Assembly: GCF_001428105.1 (NCBI RefSeq)
Contig: NZ_LMSJ01000011.1
Span: 89,677-153,676, forward strand
DNA length: 64,000 nt
Direction: 5' to 3'
From: Paenibacillus sp. Soil766
Lineage (GTDB): Bacteria > Bacillota > Bacilli > Paenibacillales > NBRC-103111
Shown: piece by piece, positions 1-9,349 of the stretch
How positions within the stretch are numbered: position 1 is the first letter of the stretch
How the letters are laid out: every line of letters starts with the position of its first letter
Notes under the pieces: model-generated
The model's input: only the letters and a program-made list of their open reading frames with translations
What the model was told of the DNA's origin: nothing
Databases searched by the model: none
Made by a program: the position numbers and the translations under genes

Positions 1-2
1 TT

Positions 3-71
3 GCATTTTACGAAATTCCATTAGAATTGCTGTCGGTTATTCAAAAGGAATTAAACATCATCCCGAAATAA
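3..71 (+). CDS. C-terminal end of an unidentified protein (cut by the window edge)
   Basis: An open frame runs in from the window edge and ends at a TAA; its last residues read ELLSVIQKELNIIPK. A hairpin terminator follows ten bases later, which supports this as the true end of a gene. The 22 residues are too few to assign a family. The sequence does not look like the usual tail of the importer solute-binding lipoproteins found elsewhere in the window. Confidence 0.5.
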   Translation, partial: AFYEIPLELLSVIQKELNIIPK

Positions 72-80
72 TCATTTATT

Positions 81-116
81 GCCTCGCTCGGTCCATGCCG
101 CCAGTGAGGCTTTTTT
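81..116 (+). terminator. Rho-independent terminator of the upstream gene
   Basis: GCCTCGCT and AGTGAGGC form an eight-pair stem with one mismatch around a 14-base loop, followed directly by TTTTTT. It separates the partial upstream gene from the importer operon. Confidence 0.75.
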
Positions 117-252
117 ATTCGAAATAATCCAATGGTCGGCAAAGTGCAATTCGGAAGTCGTAGGAACGGTAGTGAGTAGAACAGGCAATCGATTACTATG
201 AGAATATGTAAAGAGACCTAACATCTTGCCGAAACTGAAAGGGGAAACAAGA

Positions 253-1185
253 ATGAAAATGCATACGCAGAGCTTGGCGGCGAAGAGAATATGGAAGTAT
301 AGTCCGCTCTATCTTATGATGCTGCCCGGGCTTGCCTATTTGTTAATCAACAACTATTTGCCAATGTTCGGACTTGTCATTGCTTTCAAAGACATTAATT
401 TCGCGAAGGGTATTTGGGGGAGTGACTGGGTTGGATTTCAGAATTTTAAATTCCTTTTCCAAACGTCAGACGCCTATATCATTACGCGGAATACGCTTCT
501 ATACAATGCGGCATTTATCGTCATTGGGCTTGTCGTTGCTGTTGCTTTCGCTATTTTACTTAATGAGATCAAAAGTAAATTTGCTTCCCGACTCTATCAA
601 AGTCTAATTATTTTACCATTCTTGATCTCCATGGTTTTGGTTAGTTATTTAGTATTTTCCATGCTTAGTATGGAGAATGGTTTTATGAATAAGACGGTAT
701 TGCCGCTGCTCGGCATTGATCCAATCGCATGGTACAACGAGCCGAAATATTGGCCTGTCATACTAACCTTAGTCCATACCTGGAAAGGGGCCGGTTATGC
801 TTGTATTATTTACCTCGCCGCCATTATCGGCATTGACACAGAGTATTACGAAGCCGCGACCCTAGACGGTGCATCCAAATGGCATCAAATTCGTTTAATT
901 ACCATTCCGTTGATTACCCCCGTCATCATCATGCTGACACTTCTGCAGATCGGTCGCATTTTCTACTCGGATTTCGGCTTGTTCTATCAAGTACCTATGA
1001 ATGCTGGTGCCTTATTCGATACGACGAACGTGATCGATACGTACGTATTCCGCGGACTTCTGCAACTCGGCAATATCGGAATGTCATCAGCAGCGGGCTT
1101 CTATCAGTCTCTGGTTGGATTCGTGCTGGTTATTGTTTCGAATTATGTTGTACGAAAAATAAATAAAGAAAATGCTTTGTTCTAA
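253..1185 (+). CDS. ABC sugar importer permease, LplB/YtcP family
   Basis: Membrane subunit of a carbohydrate ABC importer, about 310 residues with six predicted helices. The first helix follows a short basic N-terminus (SPLYLMMLPG), and the cytoplasmic EAA loop (EAATLDGASK, about residue 200) is where the ATPase docks. The ATG at 253 is preferred over an in-frame TTG at 226 because AAAGGGGAAA lies just ahead of it. It pairs with the LplC-type permease 12 bases downstream and a GH3 beta-glucosidase. No solute-binding protein or ATPase gene adjoins it. In Bacillales this class usually borrows a shared MsmX-type ATPase (family knowledge). The substrate is probably a beta-glucoside-type oligosaccharide, inferred from the GH3 neighbour. 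Confidence 0.9.
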   Translation: MKMHTQSLAAKRIWKYSPLYLMMLPGLAYLLINNYLPMFGLVIAFKDINFAKGIWGSDWVGFQNFKFLFQTSDAYIITRNTLLYNAAFIVIGLVVAVAFAILLNEIKSKFASRLYQSLIILPFLISMVLVSYLVFSMLSMENGFMNKTVLPLLGIDPIAWYNEPKYWPVILTLVHTWKGAGYACIIYLAAIIGIDTEYYEAATLDGASKWHQIRLITIPLITPVIIMLTLLQIGRIFYSDFGLFYQVPMNAGALFDTTNVIDTYVFRGLLQLGNIGMSSAAGFYQSLVGFVLVIVSNYVVRKINKENALF

Positions 1186-1196
1186 GGGGGATCATC

Positions 1197-2087
1197 ATGC
1201 ATAAAGAAAATCAAGGTTGGCAATGGGCAGCTCATACGGTGATGATCTTATTTTCGCTAACGTGCTTGCTTCCGTTCGCACTGCTCGTCATGTCCTCGAT
1301 CACCGACGAGACTACCATTTTGCAAAACGGTTATTCTTTTTTTCCTAAACAGTTCAGTTTAACTGCCTATCAGTATTTATGGGAGCAATCATCGCTTATT
1401 TTTAACGCCTATGGGATTACCATTCTCATCACGATTGTTGGAACCGTGGCAAGCCTAGCTATTACGTCAATGCTTGCCTATCCGTTATCACGACGGGATT
1501 TACCGGGTGGAACGTTCTTCGCTTTCGTCTTGTTCTTCACGTTGTTGTTTAACGGAGGACTTGTTCCGACCTACTTGATCTACACGCAGCTACTGGATAT
1601 GAAGAATACGCTTTGGGCGCTAATTATCCCAGGTTTGCTGATGAATGGCTTTAATGTACTCCTCATGCGGACGTTCTTCATGACAACGATTCCTGTGCCG
1701 GTGCTTGAGTCGGCTAGTATCGACGGTGCAACGGAATTTAAGATGTATTATAAAATCGTACTGCCTTTATCGCTGCCGATTCTGGCCACGGTCGGTTTAT
1801 TCCAGGGACTGGCGTACTGGAACGATTGGAACAATGGTTTGATTTATGTGACAAATCCTAAATTGTTCAGCCTGCAAAATGTGCTCAATCGCATTATGAG
1901 CGACATTCAGTTCCTTGCTAGCAATGGCGAATTAAGTGCAAGTGCAGGGGCTAAGGTCGCCCAGCTGCCTAGCGAAACGTTCCGTATGGCCATCGCGGTT
2001 ATTGCAGTTATCCCGATCCTCATTGCGTATCCGTTTTTCCAAAAGTATTTCGTGAAGGGTATGACCATTGGGGCTGTGAAAGGTTAA
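1197..2087 (+). CDS. ABC sugar importer permease, LplC/YtcP family
   Basis: Second membrane subunit of the importer, 296 residues with six helices. The EAA loop ESASIDGATEFKMYYK lies near residue 171, and the C-terminus FVKGMTIGAVKG is the standard ending of this family. AAGGGGGATC precedes the ATG. It sits between the LplB-type partner and a GH3 enzyme in one operon. No solute-binding protein is encoded in this operon, so either it lies upstream of the window or a remote one is used. Confidence 0.9.
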   Translation: MHKENQGWQWAAHTVMILFSLTCLLPFALLVMSSITDETTILQNGYSFFPKQFSLTAYQYLWEQSSLIFNAYGITILITIVGTVASLAITSMLAYPLSRRDLPGGTFFAFVLFFTLLFNGGLVPTYLIYTQLLDMKNTLWALIIPGLLMNGFNVLLMRTFFMTTIPVPVLESASIDGATEFKMYYKIVLPLSLPILATVGLFQGLAYWNDWNNGLIYVTNPKLFSLQNVLNRIMSDIQFLASNGELSASAGAKVAQLPSETFRMAIAVIAVIPILIAYPFFQKYFVKGMTIGAVKG

Positions 2088-2126
2088 TACGAAGTTAGGA
2101 TCATAAATGAAAGGGGTAAAATACCG

Positions 2127-4409
2127 ATGAAACGAGATTTAAAAGGCATCATAGCTGAAATGACCCTAGAAGAAAAGGCCGGGCTTTGTTCTGGTCTTGA
2201 TTTCTGGAACACCAAAGGAATTGAGAGGCTGGGGATTCCCTCGATCATGATGACGGATGGGCCACACGGTCTTCGAAAACAGCGTGCTTCGGCAGATCAT
2301 CTAGGGCTCTTCGACAGTGTGCCAGCCACATGCTTCCCATCCGCAGCAGGGCTAGCGACTTCTTGGGACAGAGATCTACTTCGCAAGGTAGGCGTTGCGC
2401 TCGGAGAGGAGTGCCAGGCAGAGGAAGTTGGGGTTCTACTTGGCCCTGGCGCCAATATCAAAAGATCACCGCTATGCGGGCGGAACTTTGAATATTTTTC
2501 GGAAGATCCGTATCTATCCTCTCAGATGGCAGCGGAACATATTCAAGGCGTTCAAAGCCAAGGCGTGGGGACATCCTTAAAGCATTTTGCTGCTAATAAC
2601 CAGGAGCACCGCCGAATGTCTACGAACGCGGTTGTCGATGAACGCACACTGCGCGAGATCTATTTGGCAAGCTTCGAGGGAGCCGTTAAACAAGGTCAGC
2701 CGTGGACCGTGATGTGCGCTTATAACAAGCTTAATGGAGAGTTTTGCGCGGAGAACGAACGACTGTTGACCGATATTTTGAAGGAGGAATGGGGCCACGA
2801 GGGCTTTGTTGTTTCCGACTGGGGCGCAGTGAATGAGAGAGCTGATGGGTTGAAGGCAGGACTTGAACTGGAGATGCCTTCCTCCGCAGGAACGGGAGAC
2901 CAGAAGATTATAGACGCGGTCAGAAGTGGGCGGCTCTCCGAAGAGAATCTTAATGTAGCTGTAGAACGACTATTACGTGTAATCTTTAAGGCAGTTGATT
3001 ATAAGAAGCTGGACGCAACTTATGATGTAGAAGAACACCACCGCTTGGCTAGAGAAGTTGCTAGGGAAAGCATGGTTTTGCTAAAGAACGAGAACAACAT
3101 TCTCCCATTAGCTAAAGAAGGACGCATTGCTGTCGTGGGGGCATTAGCCAAACAGCCTCGTTACCAAGGTGGTGGCAGTTCACACATCAAGCCGACGAAG
3201 TTGGACGACATCATTGAGGAGTTAACAAAGTCAGCAGGGAGCCAGGCAACGATAACTTATGCAAAAGGGTATGACCTGGACAGTGATGCTTCGGATTCAG
3301 CACAAATCGAAGAGGCTGCCCGGATTGCTGGAGGATCTGATGTTGTTGTTATTTTCGCTGGATTGCCTGAGCGTTATGAGTCGGAAGGTTTTGACCGCAC
3401 ACATTTGCGTATTCCAGACAACCAAATAAAGGTGATTGAAGCAGTCGGTGCGGTACAGAGTCGCGTAGTGGTCGTTCTCAGTAATGGTGCTCCGATTGAG
3501 ATGTCTTGGCTCAGCAGCGTTAACGGTGTCTTGGAGGCCTATTTAGGTGGGCAGGCTATGGGCGGCGCAATTGCAGATCTCTTGTTTGGCGATGCAAATC
3601 CATGCGGTAAGCTAGCGGAGACATTTCCAGTGCAACTTAGTGACAATCCGTCTTATCTCTTTTTCCCAGGTGACGGAGATACGGTTACGTACAATGAAGG
3701 CATTTATGTCGGATATCGCTATTATGATACAAAGAAGCTGCGACCTCTTTTTCCATTTGGACATGGCTTAAGCTATACGAGTTTTGAATATTCCGATTTG
3801 ACTGTTAATCAAACACATATTAAAGACAGCGACGAAATAATCGTTTCTGTTAAGGTGAAGAATTGTGGCACACTCGCGGGGAAAGAAATCGTTCAATTGT
3901 ATGTTCGTGATGTTGCAAGTCGTGTATCCAGGCCGGATAAAGAACTAAAAGGCTTTGGGAAGGTCAGCCTCGAGCCGGGCGAAGAGAAGCAAGTGACGTT
4001 TACCTTAGATAAAAGAACCTTTGCCTATTACCACGTTGGACTCCAGGATTGGGTTGTCGAAACAGGTGACTTTGAGGTGCTCGTTGGTAAGTCATCTGCG
4101 GACATCGTTTTAAAGGAAACCGTTCATGTGATATCCTCCTTGGTCATACAGCCAACATTTACACGAAATTCAACGGTTGGTGATGTGTTGGAGCATCCCC
4201 AATTAGTGCCTGTTATTATGGAACTTGTGAAGCATTCTCCGTTTAGTTCCCCAGCAGACGTAGAAGGGGATGGTTTGAGCTCTGAGATGATGGCAGCCTT
4301 TCTTAAGTATTTACCGATTCGAGGGCTGGCTGCATTTAGCGGAGGTGCACTGACAGAAGACATGTTAGATAAGGTTATTCTTAATCTTAATAAGAAATCG
4401 CTTGTTTGA
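2127..4409 (+). CDS. Glycoside hydrolase family 3 beta-glucosidase-type enzyme
   Basis: Retaining beta-glycosidase of 760 residues. The N-terminal TIM-barrel domain carries DGPHGLR near residue 45, KHFAANNQE near 155 and the nucleophile motif VVSDWGA with Asp231. The alpha/beta sandwich follows at about residues 310-540, and a fibronectin-III-like domain ([15 protein letters not shown]) lies near 575-645. A further C-terminal extension of about 90 residues is less typical. There is no signal peptide, so it should act on imported oligosaccharides in the cytoplasm. The start is supported by AAAGGGG about nine bases upstream. It is the last gene of the operon, with a strong terminator behind it. 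Specificity (glucoside or xyloside) cannot be read from sequence alone. Confidence 0.92.
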   Translation: MKRDLKGIIAEMTLEEKAGLCSGLDFWNTKGIERLGIPSIMMTDGPHGLRKQRASADHLGLFDSVPATCFPSAAGLATSWDRDLLRKVGVALGEECQAEEVGVLLGPGANIKRSPLCGRNFEYFSEDPYLSSQMAAEHIQGVQSQGVGTSLKHFAANNQEHRRMSTNAVVDERTLREIYLASFEGAVKQGQPWTVMCAYNKLNGEFCAENERLLTDILKEEWGHEGFVVSDWGAVNERADGLKAGLELEMPSSAGTGDQKIIDAVRSGRLSEENLNVAVERLLRVIFKAVDYKKLDATYDVEEHHRLAREVARESMVLLKNENNILPLAKEGRIAVVGALAKQPRYQGGGSSHIKPTKLDDIIEELTKSAGSQATITYAKGYDLDSDASDSAQIEEAARIAGGSDVVVIFAGLPERYESEGFDRTHLRIPDNQIKVIEAVGAVQSRVVVVLSNGAPIEMSWLSSVNGVLEAYLGGQAMGGAIADLLFGDANPCGKLAETFPVQLSDNPSYLFFPGDGDTVTYNEGIYVGYRYYDTKKLRPLFPFGHGLSYTSFEYSDLTVNQTHIKDSDEIIVSVKVKNCGTLAGKEIVQLYVRDVASRVSRPDKELKGFGKVSLEPGEEKQVTFTLDKRTFAYYHVGLQDWVVETGDFEVLVGKSSADIVLKETVHVISSLVIQPTFTRNSTVGDVLEHPQLVPVIMELVKHSPFSSPADVEGDGLSSEMMAAFLKYLPIRGLAAFSGGALTEDMLDKVILNLNKKSLV

Positions 4410-4430
4410 TATACCTTGTTTCGTGTTCAA

Positions 4431-4470
4431 ATTCAAGCGCCGCAACTATTGCGGCGCTTGAATTTTTTTA
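4431..4470 (+). terminator. Strong terminator after the GH3 operon
   Basis: A perfect 15-base inverted repeat, ATTCAAGCGCCGCAA, pairs across a three-base loop (CTA), and its 3' arm runs into TTTTTTT. It closes the permease-permease-GH3 operon. Confidence 0.9.
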
Positions 4471-4494
4471 ATAAAGAGAAGTCGTTAACGCGAA

Positions 4495-4680
4495 GTCATC
4501 GGCAACCACCCAGTTATCTATTTGGTGGTACTAGATGGATAAATAACCATAAATTGATATAATCCAAATACACCAGTAATCGTATATATCCCGTACTCTC
4601 CAACGGGTGATGAAATGACAAATTCGGAACACATCACCGTGATGTATGTGAACGAGCACTCCCAACTCGAGGCAATACCA
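4495..4680 (+). pseudogene. Decayed fragment of an SLH-protein module (homologous to the giant protein at 54.8-60.9 kb)
   Basis: One frame reads VIGNHPVIYLVVLDG, stop (TAA 4540), ITIN, stop (TGA 4555), then YNPNTPVIVYIPYSPTGDE and NSEHITVMYVNEHSQLEAIP. It aligns without large gaps to the module just ahead of the SLH repeats in the giant protein, which contains IGDRPVVELQLHADN, NPDTIVTV, YTPTSEE and DPEHIVVWYIDNQGHIQSVP. About 62 codons remain, with two in-frame stops and no start or ribosome site. This is a relic of a former surface protein gene. The rest of the gene is not present nearby. Confidence 0.7.
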
Positions 4681-4726
4681 AAATGGCTGCGTTCACTTCA
4701 ATGGGTGAACGCAGCCATTTTATTTT
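4680..4726. terminator. Long hairpin, possible bidirectional terminator
   Basis: AAAATGGCTGCGTTCAC and GTGAACGCAGCCATTTT form a perfect 17-pair stem around an eight-base loop. The A-run before and T-run after would serve transcripts in either direction. It may be the surviving terminator of the gene whose remnant lies immediately upstream. Confidence 0.7.
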
Positions 4727-4768
4727 AGGTGGAATGAATGATGAGTATCACAACAAGTATTGCAGGAG

Positions 4769-4784
4769 TGTGACATTTTTCACT
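4769..4784 (+). promoter_or_regulatory. FNR-type operator upstream of mobA
   Basis: TGTGA-CATTTT-TCACT differs from the Bacillus FNR consensus TGTGA-N6-TCACA at one position. Its centre (4776.5) lies about 41.5 bp before a start point expected from the -10-like TCTAAA at 4804-4809, the geometry of an FNR-activated promoter. It points to oxygen-limited expression of mobA and the hemerythrin gene. Confidence 0.65.
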
Positions 4785-4840
4785 TACAACCAATGTTATT
4801 TTGTCTAAAGTGGAACTATACATTAATTTTGAGAGGAGAA

Positions 4841-5452
4841 ATGATGGATATGCTTTCAGGAGTTATTTTGGCCGGTGGAGCAAACCGTCGAATGAACGGA
4901 GAACTGAAGGCATTGCTTCCGTTTGGGGGAAAGCCTCTTATTGTTAGACAACTAGATTGTATGCGGGAAATATGCGATGAGTTGATTGTTGTAACCAATG
5001 ATCCCAAACCCTATTTAAATAAAGTCGATCGTTCCGTTCGTATTATTACGGATTATTTCACGGACCATGGGCCTCTTGGCGGTATGCATGCGGCATTATC
5101 TCTTGCTAAACATGATTCTGTATGGGTCGTCGGGTGTGATATGCCTTTTATTTCCATTAGAGCTGCTCAATTGTTGTTGCAAAGAAAGCTGGATGGCTTC
5201 GAATCCGTTATTCCAGTGGTGGCTGGCGAGCTTTATCCATTGCACGGGATTTATGATCGAGCCTGCGCGTCGCATATCGTGCCTCTATTACATAGAGGGG
5301 AAACCAGAATTTCAGCGTTGCTAAACCATGTTTTTATGGGCGGACTAGGTGATCGATTCTTACTTGAGAACGGCGTAGATTTGAATTTTGTTTCCAATAT
5401 CAAGACGGTTGAGGACTACGAAGCTATTGCTCACAAGAAAGGAGTACGATAA
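4841..5452 (+). CDS. mobA: Molybdenum cofactor guanylyltransferase MobA
   Basis: Transfers GMP from GTP to molybdopterin to form the bis-MGD-type cofactor used by DMSO-reductase-family enzymes, here presumably the nitrate reductase encoded downstream. About 203 residues. The N-terminal nucleotide-binding signature LAGGANRRMNGELKALLPFGGKPL is followed by the metal-site region DYFTDHGPLGGMHAAL and VVGCDMPFI. The ATG at 4841 follows GAGAGGAGAA and is preferred over an upstream TTG. The stop overlaps the hemerythrin start by one base (TAATG), so the two are translationally coupled. An FNR box lies upstream. Confidence 0.92.
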   Translation: MMDMLSGVILAGGANRRMNGELKALLPFGGKPLIVRQLDCMREICDELIVVTNDPKPYLNKVDRSVRIITDYFTDHGPLGGMHAALSLAKHDSVWVVGCDMPFISIRAAQLLLQRKLDGFESVIPVVAGELYPLHGIYDRACASHIVPLLHRGETRISALLNHVFMGGLGDRFLLENGVDLNFVSNIKTVEDYEAIAHKKGVR

Positions 5453-6006
5453 TGAAAAACCGTATGGCGATACATTCCACAGGCTATACCTTGGGGATTG
5501 CTTCTTCAAACCCAGAGATGCTTGCTTTTGCTACGGATCGTTTAAGGGAAGAGCATGAAGAATTGAGGGAAAAGCTAAGGATGCTCGAAACGAGTGCCAA
5601 GGAACTGATTCTTTTGGATGATTCGGTGAAGGGCATACAGCTTGTCCAAGAGCTCAGCAAACAGACCGATCAATTTGTGGATGAGCTGGAACAACATTTG
5701 AAATGGGAGGAGCAGGAATTGTTTCCGTTCCTGTTAACATATTTTCATCGTCAATCGGTACCCTCTATTATGCCTTCTTTCTGGGTATTGGAAAAAGACC
5801 ATGAACTTGGCATGTCATTTATCCAATCCTTTCAAGAAGCTGTAATTGTGGTAACACCTCTTATGGTGAAGAAGCGATTAGCGGAGGCGGCAGCGCAACT
5901 CTTACAAGCATGTTTGATATTAAATGACCACCTTACCCTGGAAGAACAACTTATTTTTCCATTAATGGAAAAAGTGTTGACAGATTTGGAATCCTTTTTC
6001 TCATAG
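5452..6006 (+). CDS. Hemerythrin-domain protein
   Basis: 184-residue four-helix-bundle protein with the spaced His/Glu ligands of a non-haem di-iron site: REEHEELRE (about residue 35), EQHLKWEEQELFPF (about 80), KDHELG (about 120) and NDHLTLEEQLIFPL (about 160). Such proteins bind O2 or NO or protect iron centres (family knowledge). It lacks the N-terminal CxxC domain of the RIC/ScdA iron-repair proteins. It overlaps mobA by one base under the same FNR box. A role in NO/O2 sensing or protection during nitrate respiration is inferred from that context. Confidence 0.88.
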   Translation: MKNRMAIHSTGYTLGIASSNPEMLAFATDRLREEHEELREKLRMLETSAKELILLDDSVKGIQLVQELSKQTDQFVDELEQHLKWEEQELFPFLLTYFHRQSVPSIMPSFWVLEKDHELGMSFIQSFQEAVIVVTPLMVKKRLAEAAAQLLQACLILNDHLTLEEQLIFPLMEKVLTDLESFFS

Positions 6007-6067
6007 AATCAATTGGTTATCGCCGAAATGCCGGCTCTATGGACATATTACAACTGCTTGATGTTAC

Positions 6068-6083
6068 AGTGATTTTTCTCACA
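6068..6083 (+). promoter_or_regulatory. FNR-type operator of the nitrate reductase operon
   Basis: AGTGA-TTTTTC-TCACA matches TGTGA-N6-TCACA with one deviation. Its centre (6075.5) is about 41.5 bp ahead of a start point predicted from the -10-like TTTAAT at 6106-6111. The operon begins 67 bases further on. Confidence 0.7.
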
Positions 6084-6150
6084 GTGCTGTACGAGCGGAT
6101 CATGGTTTAATACAACTATAAGATCACAAGTGAAGGGGAAATGATCAATC

Positions 6151-7191
6151 ATGGATCGAGCATTCGCATCAAAATTCGCCAAATGTGTCTTTCTAGTTGT
6201 TTGCGGATTAATTATTCTCATGGGAGTCGGTTCGAGATTTTTTACACATATTGACTTAGCTTTATATGGATATATGGTCGGTACGGTGGTTTTCATTTGC
6301 GGTTTCTTTTATCGTTTTATTGCTTGGGGTGAACGGCCGCCAACAAAAATTATTTTGAAAAAGGGCATCAAGCTATTATTTAGAAAAAGTACGCCTCAGA
6401 CAACAACCGAACATTTACTAACGTATCGCTTTATCTGGAATCGCGGGTGGTACCGTTGGACGCAGCACGTTCTACTTGGTTGGGGATGCATCTTGTCAGC
6501 TTTTGTTACGTTCCCACTCGTATTCGGCTGGATGTACTTTACGATGGCTGAGAACGGAACATACACGGTTGTTGGCTTCGGGTTCGACCTGATGAAGATT
6601 AAAGCGGATGGCGTTCTCGGATTTCTGTTTTACAATGCGTTGAATATTACAGCTTTCATGGTCATCGGTGGTGTTTGCATGGCCTTATATCGCAGGATCA
6701 AGAACATGCAAGCCCGTGCGGAACAGACATTTGTCTACGATTTCCTCCCTTTATATATGCTGTTATTCGTAAGCTTAACAGGACTGCTGCTTACCTTCTG
6801 TAATATCGTCCTTCACGGCTATGGACATCCGGTCGTTACTTTAGTCCACCAATGGTCCGTTATCGTGACGCTGATTTATATCCCTTTCGGTAAGCTTGCA
6901 CACATCCCATTCCGTCCTATGAGCGTGTTGGCCCGAAATTACAGAGAACATTATGCAGAGCAAGAGACGAAAAGTTGTAAGGTTTGCGGAACAGGTTTTG
7001 TTTCTGTCGAGCAATCCCAGGATGTCATCGCTGTGCTTAAAGTGAATGAAATTGAATTCAAAACGGAGGAAGGCTTTCATTTGGCAGAACTGTGCCTGCC
7101 ATGCCGCCGGAAATATAGAATGTCCCGATTTACAGGGATACCGACTCACCAGATTCGCGTGAAGGAGGCCAACCAGAATGCCAAAGGATAA
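6151..7191 (+). CDS. NarI-like cytochrome b membrane subunit with a cytoplasmic Cys4 tail
   Basis: 346 residues with about six to seven hydrophobic helices (residues 10-65, 105-140, 160-185, 200-260). His233 and His251, in VHQW and GKLAHI, are 18 residues apart, the same spacing as the paired haem ligands in the last helices of NarI. His88 and His106 are candidate partners. It is therefore probably a dihaem quinol-oxidising anchor. After the membrane part comes a soluble tail with CKVC (276/279) and CLPC (315/318), resembling a zinc ribbon or rubredoxin-like knuckle. Such a tail is not part of ordinary NarI. It is first in the operon and its end overlaps the catalytic subunit by 14 bases. Haem ligation and direction of electron flow are inference. 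Confidence 0.75.
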   Translation: MDRAFASKFAKCVFLVVCGLIILMGVGSRFFTHIDLALYGYMVGTVVFICGFFYRFIAWGERPPTKIILKKGIKLLFRKSTPQTTTEHLLTYRFIWNRGWYRWTQHVLLGWGCILSAFVTFPLVFGWMYFTMAENGTYTVVGFGFDLMKIKADGVLGFLFYNALNITAFMVIGGVCMALYRRIKNMQARAEQTFVYDFLPLYMLLFVSLTGLLLTFCNIVLHGYGHPVVTLVHQWSVIVTLIYIPFGKLAHIPFRPMSVLARNYREHYAEQETKSCKVCGTGFVSVEQSQDVIAVLKVNEIEFKTEEGFHLAELCLPCRRKYRMSRFTGIPTHQIRVKEANQNAKG

Positions 7192-9349
7192 ATTTTTTAA
7201 AGTGATCGCGAATAAAACTCACCCGAATGAAACATTGGTTAAAACCCATTGCTCTTATTGCGGGATGCAGTGCGGGATGAATTTGCGGGTAGATACTTCA
7301 TCCAATACCATAATTGGTGTCGAGCCGCGATATGATTGGCCAGTGACACTGGGCAAGATGTGTCCCAAAGGCGTGACGGCTTACCAGCAAACGAATCACG
7401 ATGACCGCTTGCTGCGTCCACTGATCCGTGACGATGCATCGCTCAAAGGAACGAAGGAAGGCTTCCGCGAAGCCAGCTGGGAAGAAGCTTATGCGTTGAT
7501 TGTGAAACGTTTCCAAGAGCTGCAAGGAGAGTTCGGCAAGGATTCGCTTTCTGTATTCAGCGGCGTGTCGATGACGAATGAGAAATGCTATCTGACTGGG
7601 AAATTCGCCAGGGTTGGCCTGCAAACACGTTACATTGATTACAATGGCCGATTCTGTATGTCAAGCGCAGCCGCAGGCTTCCTTCGGAGCTTTGGCGTGG
7701 ATAGAGGATCAACCTTACCTTGGACTGATCTGCATGGGACGGATTGCTTGTTCATAGCTGGCAGTAATACAGCCGAGTGTCACCCTACCTCGATGTTCCG
7801 AATCTGGGAAGTGCAGAATCGAGGAGGATATTTGATCGTAGCAGATCCCCGGGAAACGCCTATCGCGAGGCGGGCAGACATTCATCTTGATTTACGCCCA
7901 GGCACGGACTTGGCGCTTGCCAATTGCATGATCCATCTATTAATTCAAAATGGCCACGTGGATGCTGAATTTGTCGCCAATCACACCAACGGCTTTGATG
8001 AAATGAAAGAAGTTGTGAAGGAATTCACACCTGAATATACGAGTGAAATCACAGGCGTTGCTCCCGAGAAATTGATCCGTGCCGCTGAGATTTACGGCAA
8101 AGCACCGAACGCCGTCGTCATGTTCGCCCGCGGGATTGAACAACAAATCAAAGGGTCAGATAACGTATCGGCCTACACGAATATGTGCTTAGTGACAGGG
8201 AAGATCGGCCGTCCCAAGTCGGGCGTAGCCACCTTTACTGGACAGGGAAATGGTCAAGGCGGAAGAGAGCATGGACAGAAAGCCGATGCGCTTCCAGGCT
8301 ACCGTAAAATTACGAATCCGAAGCATGTCGAAGAAGTATGCAAAGTGTGGGGGATCAAACCGGAAGAGATGCCGCAGCCAGGTGTCTCGGCCTATGAAAT
8401 GTTTGAGCTAATGCAAGACAAATCGATTCGCGGTTTATACCTGCTTTGCTCGAATCCAGCTGTCTCAGCGCCGAATCAGAACTATGTCCGTGCAGCTCTC
8501 CATAATTTGGATTTCATGGTCTGTGCAGATATTTATTTATCTGAATCTGCCGAGTTTGCCGATGTCGTACTGCCATCCGTAACCTGGTCGGAGGATGAAG
8601 GCACAGTAACGAATCTGGAAGGACGGATCATCAAGATTAATAAGGCGCAAGAGCCCGTTGGCGAATCGAAGCCTGACTGGCTGATCGAAGTAGAACTGGC
8701 AGAGCGACTTGGCAGAGGGCAGTATTTCAGGCATCTGAAGACAGCCAGGGATGTAGCGGATGAATTCCGTTTGGCCTCCAAAGGCGGATATGCCGATTAT
8801 TTCGGAGCTACTTGGGATAAGATTGACAAGCAAGACGGTGTCTTCTGGCCATGTAAAAGTGAAGATGATCCAGGCACACCTCATATGTTCTTAGACCATA
8901 AATTTTATCATGCAGATGGGAAGGCTCAGTTATGCGCACTCCCATACAGACCTCCTGCCGAGGAGCCTTGTGAACAATATCCGCTTCGTCTTACGACAGG
9001 CCGGGTTGTCTATCATTACTTATCGGGGAATCAAACGCGAAGAATCCCTTTCTTGCGAGACATGTGTCCGGAGCCTTACGTTGAAGTCCATCCGGAAACA
9101 GCGGCAAGATACAACATCGCAAATGACGAAGTCATTCGATTGTATACACGGCGGGGGGAAGCCTTGTATAAAGTGAAAATCATCGAAGCAATTCGTAAAG
9201 ATACCGTATTCGTTCCTTATCATTTCGGACACGAGCAGTCGATTAATCTGCTTACCATCGCGGCGCTGGACCCCATGTCACGCATGCCGGAGTTTAAGGC
9301 TTGCGCAGCGCAAATTGAAAAGCAAACAGAGAGGATGAACATCCGATGA
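7178..9349 (+). CDS. Molybdopterin oxidoreductase, nitrate reductase catalytic subunit (Nas/Nap/NarB type)
   Basis: 723 residues. The N-terminal [4Fe-4S] ligands are Cys25, Cys28, Cys32 and Cys62 (CSYCGMQC and GKMCPKG). NGRFCMSS places Cys160 as the molybdenum ligand, the pattern of the Nap/Nas/NarB group rather than the Asp of NarG. A molybdopterin dinucleotide-binding C-terminal domain follows (RLTTGRVVYHYLSGNQTRR, near 605). No Tat signal is present, so the enzyme should be cytoplasmic. GGAGGCC precedes the ATG. It overlaps the cytochrome b gene, and its stop overlaps the ferredoxin start (ATGA). Nitrate as substrate is inferred from the NarK neighbour, MobA and the FNR boxes. Another oxyanion is not excluded. 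Confidence 0.88.
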   Translation: MPKDKFFKVIANKTHPNETLVKTHCSYCGMQCGMNLRVDTSSNTIIGVEPRYDWPVTLGKMCPKGVTAYQQTNHDDRLLRPLIRDDASLKGTKEGFREASWEEAYALIVKRFQELQGEFGKDSLSVFSGVSMTNEKCYLTGKFARVGLQTRYIDYNGRFCMSSAAAGFLRSFGVDRGSTLPWTDLHGTDCLFIAGSNTAECHPTSMFRIWEVQNRGGYLIVADPRETPIARRADIHLDLRPGTDLALANCMIHLLIQNGHVDAEFVANHTNGFDEMKEVVKEFTPEYTSEITGVAPEKLIRAAEIYGKAPNAVVMFARGIEQQIKGSDNVSAYTNMCLVTGKIGRPKSGVATFTGQGNGQGGREHGQKADALPGYRKITNPKHVEEVCKVWGIKPEEMPQPGVSAYEMFELMQDKSIRGLYLLCSNPAVSAPNQNYVRAALHNLDFMVCADIYLSESAEFADVVLPSVTWSEDEGTVTNLEGRIIKINKAQEPVGESKPDWLIEVELAERLGRGQYFRHLKTARDVADEFRLASKGGYADYFGATWDKIDKQDGVFWPCKSEDDPGTPHMFLDHKFYHADGKAQLCALPYRPPAEEPCEQYPLRLTTGRVVYHYLSGNQTRRIPFLRDMCPEPYVEVHPETAARYNIANDEVIRLYTRRGEALYKVKIIEAIRKDTVFVPYHFGHEQSINLLTIAALDPMSRMPEFKACAAQIEKQTERMNIR

